Assembly: GCA_910585265.1 (NCBI GenBank)
Contig: CAJUCA010000107.1
Span: forward strand, 1 to 5,708
Direction: 5' to 3'
DNA: 5,708 nt
Origin: an uncultured Oscillospiraceae bacterium
Lineage (GTDB): Bacteria; Bacillota; Clostridia; Oscillospirales; Oscillospiraceae
Of the stretch, positions 1 through 5,563 are shown one piece after another. A program made the position numbers and the translations under genes. Position 1 is the first letter of the stretch. The number at the start of each line of letters is the position of its first letter. Below the pieces are notes generated by a model. That model saw only the letters and a program-made list of their open reading frames with translations. It did no database searches and was not told the DNA's origin.

Positions 1-92
1 CCTATTATCTCCCACTCCGCCATTTTTGTCAAAAGATTTTAAACAGGCTCTTAGACCATAGTAAAACAACGAAAAGGCGCAAAAAAGAAACG

Positions 93-395
93 TCAAAAAT
101 TGAAGTATGGGAGAGGACGGTATTCCTCAGGGATACCGTCCTCCAATGCTGTCCAGCCCAGTTTTAGAACGGGGGCAGACCTCTGCTCTGGGAATAGGTA
201 TGTGTTCAAATAGTCAATAAAGTCCCTTTCAGTGTAGCATACAAATCCATTCCTTCTGTATTTCGCGGCGTCGGGACTGCTCCAAATCCAGTGACAGCAA
301 AACGCCAGGCAGTATTCCTCAAGCTGATCCGCGACGGCATCCGGGACGGAATAGATGACGCTGTCTCCATCCGCGCTCAGTATGACCTGTTTCAT
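93..395 (-). CDS. Small acidic hypothetical protein, second gene of the operon
   Basis: A protein of 100 residues beginning MKQVILSADGDSVIYSVPD and ending in PYFNF. I do not recognise a named domain or function. It resembles, from memory only, small conserved hypothetical proteins of gut Clostridia with the pattern VCYxExDFIxYLN and a terminal FNF. No signal peptide or membrane segment is visible; it is acidic and aromatic-rich and probably cytosolic. Two starts are possible. The ATG at 393-395 has a purine-rich GGAAG six bases upstream and gives the family-like N-terminus. A TTG at 417-419 would add eight residues and overlap the upstream stop as TTGA, which would fit translational coupling but has no Shine-Dalgarno. 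I prefer the ATG. The gene directly follows the MreB-like gene and very likely shares its transcript. A 14-bp hairpin lies in its last codons. Confidence 0.75.
   Translation of the reverse strand: MKQVILSADGDSVIYSVPDAVADQLEEYCLAFCCHWIWSSPDAAKYRRNGFVCYTERDFIDYLNTYLFPEQRSAPVLKLGWTALEDGIPEEYRPLPYFNF
113..143 (-). other. 14-bp hairpin in the 3' end of the small hypothetical gene
   Basis: Bases 113-126 pair with 130-143 around a three-base TCA loop (127-129), giving 14 consecutive pairs with a single G-U. The arms encode the EDGIPEEYRPL region of the protein. On the minus strand, runs of T follow at about 99-95 and 86-81, after the stop codon. It could be a transcript-end or stability structure, but the T tract starts some 13 bases from the stem, so it is not a textbook intrinsic terminator. 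Confidence 0.5.
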
Positions 396-415
396 GGGCT
401 TCTTCCATGCTGAAC

Positions 416-1036
416 TCAATGAGTTAGTGCCAGCATTTGCTCCAGCGGTATGCCGGTTCCAGGCATTGCCGGCAATGGGGCCGCTTCAACTTCCGGATAA
501 CAGACTGGTACACGCTCAGTGGGGCATAGGCTGTCGATGGCCTCCGCCAGTTCCTTCAAGCCGCTTCGCGCGATATCGAGGTGTACACGGCCGGACACAG
601 AGCCATTTCTCACCAGACCGACGCTGAGACAGCGGCAGCTCCAGGTTACGGCAAGAAAGGGCTCTTGGGCCGAACGGAGCAGAACGCTCTGAGGGCAGAA
701 GAAAAGCCGTTTGTCCGGCGCACCGCTTCCAGAAATCAGAAAGTAGTCCTGCAAGGCCCGCGTCTCAATCCAGGTGAGGTCGTCCGGTATGGCTGCCAGG
801 ATACGGCCCATCCGCATCCGCAGACGGCCGCCCAGGGCCTGGGTGAGTCTCTGCCGGAAGTCTCTTTGTCCGTTTTCCTCCCAGAGACCGTGCAGTCTTG
901 GCACGTAGGGGATGGGGCCGGCAGGCGGCAGTTCAATTCTGATTGCTGCGGCATCTCCACGGTGTTGGACGTAGAGGGCCTCGCTGCCGATCCAAATGAA
1001 ATGATCCGCGCGTTTGCGTATCTGGGTTATATCCAT
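416..1036 (-). CDS. Degenerate, half-length MreB-like (actin-fold) protein
   Basis: A protein of 206 residues starting MDITQIRKRADHF. The ATG at 1034-1036 is chosen because AGGAGG lies seven bases upstream and a strong promoter lies just beyond. Several segments line up by eye, in order, with the first half of MreB. Residues 15-20 (WIGSEA) sit where MreB has its first phosphate loop (DLGTA/S). Residues 46-77 match the stretch from PLKDGVI through the helix to the PR.. strand. IPDDLTWIETRAL (83-95) matches the I/VPSGVTEVEKRAV segment. Residues 129-140 occupy the place of the DIGGGTT second phosphate loop, and 148-167 the following strand and helix. Both nucleotide-binding motifs are lost (TWSCRCL replaces DIGGGTT), and the second half of the roughly 340-residue MreB is absent. 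It may be a non-enzymatic pseudo-actin that binds another cytoskeletal protein. The homology is my inference and is unproven. No membrane segments are visible. Confidence 0.72.
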   Translation of the reverse strand: MDITQIRKRADHFIWIGSEALYVQHRGDAAAIRIELPPAGPIPYVPRLHGLWEENGQRDFRQRLTQALGGRLRMRMGRILAAIPDDLTWIETRALQDYFLISGSGAPDKRLFFCPQSVLLRSAQEPFLAVTWSCRCLSVGLVRNGSVSGRVHLDIARSGLKELAEAIDSLCPTERVPVCYPEVEAAPLPAMPGTGIPLEQMLALTH

Positions 1037-1043
1037 GCTGCTT

Positions 1044-1049
1044 CCTCCT
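1044..1049 (-). promoter_or_regulatory. Ribosome binding site fixing the start at 1036
   Basis: A perfect AGGAGG on the minus strand, seven bases before the ATG at 1034-1036. The reading frame stays open upstream for 30 more residues, but that extension has no comparable ribosome binding site and runs through the promoter, so this site decides the start. Confidence 0.8.
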
Positions 1050-1097
1050 GATGCGGTATTCAGCCCAACCCTTTGGACAAAGGATTCCGTTACGCAC

Positions 1098-1126
1098 ATT
1101 ATAGCATAGATATGGTGGTAAATCAA
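1098..1126 (-). promoter_or_regulatory. Sigma-A-type promoter of the MreB-like operon
   Basis: On the minus strand TTGATT (1126-1121) is followed by a 17-bp spacer and a perfect TATAAT (1103-1098), with an extended TG one base before the -10 box. Transcription should start near 1091, leaving a leader of about 55 bases before the ATG at 1036. The -35 box overlaps the last codons of the broken holin frame, so the operon is served independently of the phage lysis genes. Confidence 0.8.
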
Positions 1127-1503
1127 AGGCCATAAGCACCCCTGTCTCTTTTGCTCACGAGGTAATCGTTCATATCGCCGTATGCTTCCTTCAAGAAAGC
1201 GATGGTCTCGTGTGTCATCAGATTGACCGCTTCCTTAATGGCGAGGCCCAGGGCCTCCTCCTGATTCTCCTTCGTGAACGTGCCGGACTTCTTCAGCCCG
1301 TCAACATACGTCTAGTTGACCCGCGACACCGCCGTGGTGATGGCGTCGGCGGCGTCCGCCAGATACTTCCTCGCCAGCTCATTGTCAGTCTGGGTGGACA
1401 GATGCTTGGCAAGAGCCCGAACACCCTTGACGATGGCTCCAGAGATAACAGGGACAGCCGCGATGATTACAGCCTGGAGCAGCACAGACAAAAACTCGCT
1501 CAT
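1123..1503 (-). pseudogene. LL-H-type phage holin interrupted by an amber codon
   Basis: Holins form membrane lesions that let the endolysin reach the wall. The frame starts MSEFLSVLLQAVIIAAVPVI, with one hydrophobic membrane segment at about residues 4-24, then a basic helix and TDNELARKYLADAADAI, the layout of the phage_holin_LLH family. After 63 residues there is a TAG at 1312-1314. Beyond it the same frame continues with clearly family-like sequence (TYVDGLKKSGTFTKENQEEA, then a helical region and AYGDMNDYLVSK) to a TGA at 1123-1125. The codon at the amber probably was CAG (Gln, in VNQTYVDG). The last residues (RDRGAYGL) do not look like the family tail, so the 3' end may have been replaced near 1150. 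AGGAGG stands eight bases before the ATG. A 63-residue product could still be made. Confidence 0.75.
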
Positions 1504-1521
1504 AGTCTTTTCCTCCTAAAG

Positions 1522-2619
1522 TTATTTGACGGCCCCGCCCAGAGCGCACAGCAGCTCGCCCAGGCTGGGGTAGCTCTTGTAATTGGACTTCCAGTAGTCC
1601 GGCGTGTCGATGACACCGGCAGACACCAGAGCGGCGATGCCGTCCTCCGGGGTGGCGGTGCGGGTGCCGGCCTTGCTGATTTTCGCTGCTGCCTTCGTGA
1701 CCAGGATGTCCAGGTACTTCACCTTGTTCTCGGAAACGGTCTTCCACCAGTAATCCGGGGAGTTGATGACGCCCAGCTTCGCCAGCTTGTTGATGGCAGT
1801 CAGCGCGGGATGCTCGATGTCCTTCTCGTTCACCCAGCCGTAGACCGTGGAGCCGCCGCCCTTGACGTGAATCAACTGGTACGGGTGCTTCCCGTTATAA
1901 ATCTGTGTCACCTTGGCCTGTCCGGGTTTGCAGGTGGACGGCTTGGAGGTGTTGGCACTGAAATAGTGCTCGGTGCCTGTGAAGTTCACGATGTCACCGA
2001 CCTTCAGACCGAGAGACGGAGCGGAGCCTGTAGCGGGAGTATCGCTGGAAGCGACCGGGGGCTTCACGGCAGCACCATTCCCGTTGAACTTCCGGGCGTC
2101 AATCCACCAGTAGTAGGAGCACTGGCTGCGGAACGTGCGGATGTCGCCGTTCAGCCGAACCTCCCGAGTGCTGGCAGGGTCATTGATACGCATTTTGCCA
2201 TCCTGCCACCACAGCACCACAAAATGCCCGCCGGTAGTCCACAGACCGGGGCCCATCAGGGCGATGAAGTAGTAGCCCTGTTTCAGCATCTCCTCGACCT
2301 TTTTGTGGTTGGCGTGGTCGGGCTTGCCGTAGGTCTTGGTCCAGTTCAGCATATCGCAGTCGATGCCGTGGGCCGCGAACTGCGGCTTGAAATAGCCGTA
2401 GTAGGTGCCGTTGCCCAGGGCCTTGTAGCCGTGGGCCATGCTCCAGTTGCAGGCGTCCTCCGGGGTAAACTTCTTCCCGGTCATGGTCTCGATAATCATG
2501 GCCGCCGCCGTGGGGCCACAGCCGGAGCCGCCGATGGTGGCGTTCTCGCCCTTGACCCGGTAGGGCTTATTCTTCCAACGGGAATCAGTCTGGAGATAGG
2601 ACACAGGTTTCTTGTTCAT
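1522..2619 (-). CDS. Phage endolysin: C39-like cysteine peptidase, SH3-like domain, C-terminal repeats
   Basis: A protein of 365 residues with no signal peptide, expected to cleave peptide cross-bridges or stems of peptidoglycan once the holin opens the membrane. Residues 1-175 form a Peptidase_C39_2-like domain: start YLQTDSRW, catalytic cysteine C34 in GGSGCGPTAAAMI, histidine H132 in GGHFVVLW, and D147 (or N146) in RINDPAS. A Pro/Ser/Ala-rich linker (about 183-203) leads to an SH3-like wall-binding domain (about 204-268, LKVGDIVNF to YGWVNEKDIE). Two C-terminal repeats follow at about 270-314 and 322-363, sharing the core GVI-N/D-S/T-PDYW. The ATG is preceded by AAGGAGGAG. The gene starts inside the end of the reverse transcriptase frame and ends 18 bases before the holin, so endolysin precedes holin, the reverse of the commoner order. 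All catalytic positions are present, so it looks intact. Confidence 0.93.
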   Translation of the reverse strand: MNKKPVSYLQTDSRWKNKPYRVKGENATIGGSGCGPTAAAMIIETMTGKKFTPEDACNWSMAHGYKALGNGTYYGYFKPQFAAHGIDCDMLNWTKTYGKPDHANHKKVEEMLKQGYYFIALMGPGLWTTGGHFVVLWWQDGKMRINDPASTREVRLNGDIRTFRSQCSYYWWIDARKFNGNGAAVKPPVASSDTPATGSAPSLGLKVGDIVNFTGTEHYFSANTSKPSTCKPGQAKVTQIYNGKHPYQLIHVKGGGSTVYGWVNEKDIEHPALTAINKLAKLGVINSPDYWWKTVSENKVKYLDILVTKAAAKISKAGTRTATPEDGIAALVSAGVIDTPDYWKSNYKSYPSLGELLCALGGAVK

Positions 2620-3463
2620 GCTGCTCCTCCTTCATCATTGTCCTGCGCCGGCCCTCGGTCGGGCCCACTGTGGGGAATATCTGCCAATCCCCTTTCAACT
2701 GGAGTTCGTGTTCCTCCAGCCAGTGGCTTATTAGGGATTTCAGCTTCTTCAGCTTTCGCCGGTTGGAACCAAAGGCCGTCAGATTGTCCATGTACCGTTC
2801 GTAGTGCTTCACGCAGCCACTTTGCCGGATGAGTTGGTCAAGCGGCTGGAGCACAGCGTTGGCGAACCACTGCGATGTGTACGCGCCAATCATTACGCCG
2901 TCTTTGATGACGCGCCAGATGAGGTCAAGTACCAGCCGGTCCTTGATGAGCTGCCGCATCCGAGCCATGACGACACGCGGTTTCAGGCTGGCGTAGAAGT
3001 GGTAGATGTCCCCGCTGAACTCATACTTCGTTCCCTTGGGGTCCTTTTCCATCCACCGCTCAATGGCCTGCCGTGCGCGATGCGGGCCGCGCCCCCGGAT
3101 GCTGCCGCAGCAGTACGGGTCCATGCCGCGCATGAGTACAGGCTGGAGAACCTGGATGAGCGCGTGATGAACGTACTGGTCGGGCCATTGTGCCGGCTCA
3201 TTGACCTCGCGCCACTTTTGGGCACTGGCGTCCCAGCGGCGGGAGTGCTTCGGAGGTTTCTGCTCAAAACCGTTCACGATGATGCTGCGAAGCTCCTTGA
3301 CTCGCTCGGCCTTCGTTTCCTCGACCCAGGCCGTACAGCCGTTGGGCCGGTGGTGCGTTCGCCAGTGATGGGTGCGGTTTACCTCGTCAATGGCGAGGGT
3401 CAGATTTTCGTCTGAAATGAGTTGCTGAAAGAGCTCGTCTTTTCTACCCACTCTTTTCGGCAT
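2585..3463 (-). CDS. Reverse transcriptase of DGR type, probably C-terminally truncated
   Basis: A frame of 292 residues encoding an RNA-directed DNA polymerase. An N-terminal MPKRVG and the segment YVHHALIQVLQPVL (98-110) match the finger region of diversity-generating-retroelement enzymes. Motif A is GDIYHFYASL (151-160, catalytic D152). Motif B is MIGAYTSQWFAN (191-202), with IGxxxSQ in place of the usual QGxxxSP, a known DGR hallmark. Motif C is YMDN (224-227): the first Asp D226 is kept but the second is Asn. Motif D follows at 238-260. After QIFPTVGPTEGRRR (261-274) the expected VDF-GY thumb segment is missing and the frame ends in unrelated residues overlapping the endolysin start. About 40-60 residues seem lost. 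No Avd, template repeat or variable protein is seen, so it is an orphan, probably inactive. There is no ribosome binding site before the ATG because a junction lies there. Confidence 0.85.
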   Translation of the reverse strand: MPKRVGRKDELFQQLISDENLTLAIDEVNRTHHWRTHHRPNGCTAWVEETKAERVKELRSIIVNGFEQKPPKHSRRWDASAQKWREVNEPAQWPDQYVHHALIQVLQPVLMRGMDPYCCGSIRGRGPHRARQAIERWMEKDPKGTKYEFSGDIYHFYASLKPRVVMARMRQLIKDRLVLDLIWRVIKDGVMIGAYTSQWFANAVLQPLDQLIRQSGCVKHYERYMDNLTAFGSNRRKLKKLKSLISHWLEEHELQLKGDWQIFPTVGPTEGRRRTMMKEEQHEQETCVLSPD

Positions 3464-4056
3464 ATGACTGCTTGATTATTGATGATGAAAAGCTGCTGGC
3501 GGACAGCACAGCGGAATATTTTGGCCTTTTGGGCGTTAAAGCCGCGGTAGTGTACAGTTCCTCTGAATGCCGGAGCTTTTTCAGCGAGAACGCGGCGCAG
3601 CTGCTGCTCCTGGACATCAACCTGGGCGACGGCAGCGGATTTGAGCTGTGCAGGGAACTTCGAAAAACTACGGACATTCCCATCCTGTTCATCAGTGTCC
3701 TGCTGGCCAAAGTCAAGGCGGTACTGAAGCGCTACGGGAAAAGGAAGGATGCGAACTATGCCGACAGGCGGCTGACTGTGGATTTTGATGCCCGGCAGGT
3801 TTTTGTTCACAGGATGCCCGTCAGGCTGACGGCGCTGGAGTTTAAGCTGCTGGCCTATCTGATCCGAAACGAGGGCAGGATGATCCCCAAAAAGGAGCTG
3901 TTTGAAAAGGTCTGAAAGGACAGCTTCACGGGGGATGGAACGCTGAACGTGTACATCCGCAAGATTCGGGAAGCCATTGAGCGGGAACCGGGCAATCCGG
4001 AACATATCCTCACAGTGTGGGGCGAAGGCTACCGCTTCCAAGGGGGCGCACATGAG
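3463..4056 (+). pseudogene. OmpR/PhoB-type response regulator, decayed
   Basis: The frame reads YDCLIIDDEKLLADSTAEYF, where the intact gene should begin ATG-TAT-GAC; here GCA stands in place of ATG, so the start codon is gone at the prophage junction. The receiver keeps the acidic pair (IIDDE), the phosphorylatable Asp in LLLLDINLGDGSG and the Ser in ILFIS. At about 3696 it jumps directly to VLLAKVKAVLKRYG. Roughly 27 residues are missing, including the conserved Lys of the last strand. The winged-helix domain follows (LTALEFKLLAYLIRNEGR, then NVYIRKIREAIE and WGEGYRF), but a TGA at 3913-3915 replaces the Trp of the usual FEKVWKDSF. The native stop also seems lost. By gene order it once controlled the kinase and transporter downstream. 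A TTG at 3472 could start a truncated receiver, unlikely to work. Confidence 0.85.
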
Positions 4057-4259
4057 AGGCCGCACCTTATTCGCGGGGCTGCTCCTGATATTTGGGGCAG
4101 AGGTTCGTTGCACTGGTCTGCTTCTGGGCCCATGGAGCTGAGCAGCCCCAGGATACGGTGGCGGTCAATGAGATCGTGCAGACGGTGCAGCGTGACTGGG
4201 GCTCACTGAGGGGATCGCGTCAGTGACACCGGCCTTGACTATGGGGTGCTGGACGCCGG
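4052..4259 (+). pseudogene. Sensor histidine kinase, N-terminal fragment with frameshifts
   Basis: The ATG at 4052 starts MRGRTLFAGLLLIFGAE, the first part of a membrane helix. The homologous reading then moves to the +1 frame at about 4097-4104 and continues FVALVCFWAHGAEQPQD and VNEIVQTVQRDWGSL. It shifts again near 4207-4211 to DRVSDTGLDYGVLDAGG. This is the start of the extracytoplasmic sensor region of kinases that follow OmpR-type regulators in Clostridia. The HAMP, phospho-acceptor histidine and ATPase domains are all gone, because the sequence passes straight into an ABC ATPase at about 4256-4262. Not functional. Assignment as a kinase rests on position and on the TM-plus-sensor pattern. 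Confidence 0.65.
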
Positions 4260-4559
4260 CGGGTGGGCATCGTTCGGGTGCTCATAAACTTCCCCGAAAT
4301 CCTGTTTGCCGACGAGCCCACCGGTGTTCTCAACTCCCAGACGGGTCTTGATATGCTGGACACTTTGACACGGTTCAACGAGCAAAGCCAGAGCGTGATC
4401 ATGGTCACCCACGGTATGCGCTCCGCCTGGCGGGGGAACCGCATTTTGTACCTCAAGGACGGCGTGATTTTGGGTGAGTTCGATCTGGGGCGGTACGTCT
4501 TTGGGGATGGGGGGCGGCACAAAAAGCTGGCCGTGTTCCTCCAGGATATGGGGTGGTAA
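4260..4559 (+). pseudogene. ABC transporter ATPase, C-terminal fragment (BceA/MacB-like)
   Basis: The frame reads RVGIVRVLINFPEILFADEP and on to TAA at 4557. It keeps the Arg-Val that follows the ABC signature, Walker B (ILFADEP), the D-loop region (LNSQTGLD), the H-loop (IMVTHGMRSA) and the family-like tail (RILYLKDGVILGE). Walker A, the Q-loop and the LSGGQ signature are absent, so about 150 of the usual 250 residues are missing and ATP hydrolysis is impossible. Homologues power export or sensing of bacitracin-like peptides together with the FtsX-type permease that follows directly. The GTG at 4263 is not a native start. The frame after the deletion is otherwise uninterrupted. Confidence 0.88.
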
Positions 4560-4561
4560 TC

Positions 4562-4807
4562 ATGGGAGAAGGCTTTTTGATTGCCCACTCCAACCTGCGC
4601 CGGGCCAGAGGCCAGGCGGCGGCCATCGTGGTGCTGATGGCCGCGTTTTTGGGCAGGATTAGCATCGTCAAATGTACGTTTGCCGTCCCGGTTGGACTTA
4701 TCGCGGCCGCAGGAGTGGGGCTGGTGCTGTTCACCTTTGGGATGCTCTGCCTGCTATCCCTAAGGATCAAAAAGATCACGCCTAAGACGTTGCTTTTAGG
4801 AGAATAG
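4562..4807 (+). pseudogene. FtsX/BceB-type ABC permease with a large internal deletion
   Basis: An 81-residue open frame beginning MGEGFLIAHSNLRRARGQAA and ending KITPKTLLLGE. The first 31 residues match the N-terminus of FtsX-type permeases (basic leader then the first membrane helix, AAAIVVLMAAFLG). Residues from about 37 match the very C-terminus: last membrane helix (FAVPVGLIAAAGVGLVLFTF) and the basic tail. The several hundred residues that normally separate them are gone, with the frame preserved at about 4657-4670. The ATG lies two bases after the ATPase stop, with a weak GGGGTGG upstream; a GTG at 4553 would overlap that stop. It could still be made as a two-helix membrane peptide but cannot be a transporter. 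Confidence 0.85.
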
Positions 4808-4820
4808 AGCAACACTGCGG

Positions 4821-4941
4821 CTGCAAAAGTGTTCCTACGCGTTGTTACTGCCCTCTGTTTGATGAAGGGGATCCTCTTTAGGTTTTGGGGAGAAAATAAA
4901 CAAGACGAATAATAACAGGGAAAAAATCTTCTGCAAAAGTG
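4821..4941 (+). repeat. Two identical 11-nt motifs 110 bp apart
   Basis: CTGCAAAAGTG occurs at 4821-4831 and again at 4931-4941. Related forms are TTGCAAAAGTT at 5561-5571, TGCAAAAGAG at 5378-5387 and CCAAAAGTGC at 5621-5630. The motif may mark the ends or internal units of a repeat family, but the stretches between copies are not similar. Confidence 0.4.
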
Positions 4942-5548
4942 CGAATGTAGAAAAAACCTTAAGCTCCAAAAGCCAAAGGAAAAATGCACTGCGCAGTAAA
5001 CACAGAGCGTCCCTTTGTGATAAGTCGAGAACACCCAAAAGGTTCAGAAAATCTGAAAGCAGGCGGCAGGTTTTTGCTGAGCCATTCCCTGCCAATAACT
5101 ACCTGTCCTATAGGCCGGATGGCATCCACATATCTCCAGGTGAGTGAGCTGCGGTGTCGGGGGCTTTGTGGGCAATTGTAGCAGGGTGTTTGAGGGACAA
5201 TAAGATGAGGCCCAGCCTTCCCTCGGCCACTCAACTTTGAACCGCTCCCGATTTTGAAGCTGGGTATTCTGCACGCGCCCAGGTCAAGGGCAGCCCAAAG
5301 AGCAGATCTGCGGGCGAAGGAAAATAGCGGAATAAATTCAGTCCGCATCTGTCTGTAGTGCAGACATGCACGATGTGTGCAAAAGAGTATGGTGGGAACA
5401 CCAATTGAAGATAGTTCAAAATCGTCCCGATGGGGCGGAAGCCCACCCTTGGGGGAAGCATCATGTCTGGCTATAAGCCGCGCCGCACTCGCCGAGGCAC
5501 TGCCCCGGCAACCCCCTGGCCCTAAGGGAGAGAAAAAGTGCAGTTCAG

Positions 5549-5562
5549 AAGGAGATCTCCTT
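5549..5562. repeat. Perfect 14-nt palindrome
   Basis: AAGGAGATCTCCTT reads the same on both strands with no spacer. It sits directly before the first unit of the direct repeat. Such a site could bind a dimeric protein or form a cruciform; there is no gene nearby to which a regulatory role can be tied. Confidence 0.6.
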
Positions 5563-5563
5563 G

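Noticed and set aside
1..22. Possible 3' end of a tRNA (CCACTCC-G-CCA at 12-22), which could have been an attachment site
   Set aside because: The bases before the acceptor-like stretch do not form a T arm (no TTCRA loop followed by C at the right place), so the resemblance is superficial.
581..1051. Plus-strand open frame of 156 codons
   Set aside because: Antisense to the MreB-like gene, with no ribosome binding site or recognisable protein motif.
1210..2832. A 540-codon open frame on the plus strand
   Set aside because: It is antisense to the endolysin, which has conserved catalytic motifs and a strong ribosome binding site; the plus-strand product is low-complexity Gly/Val/Leu/Arg with no motif.
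2804..3415. Plus-strand open frame of 203 codons
   Set aside because: Antisense to the reverse transcriptase, whose polymerase motifs are clear.
1145..3457. Shared CTCTTTT near both ends of the phage block as a target-site duplication
   Set aside because: The right copy lies inside the reverse transcriptase codons, not at the junction, and seven A/T-rich bases can match by chance.
1312..3915. Stop-codon reassignment to explain both the TAG in the holin and the TGA in the regulator
   Set aside because: The two codons differ, lie in different blocks, and other genes end normally with TAA or TGA; ordinary decay is simpler.
3400..4113. Minus-strand open frame of 237 codons across the junction
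   Set aside because: Antisense to the response regulator, whose receiver and winged-helix motifs are unmistakable on the plus strand.
2585..4807. DGR template and variable repeats near the reverse transcriptase
   Set aside because: I found no long near-duplicate differing at adenines anywhere in the window; a computed self-alignment would be needed to exclude a weak one.
4811..4833. AACACT/AGTGTT stem just after the permease stop as a terminator
   Set aside because: Only six pairs with an 11-base loop and no T run after it.
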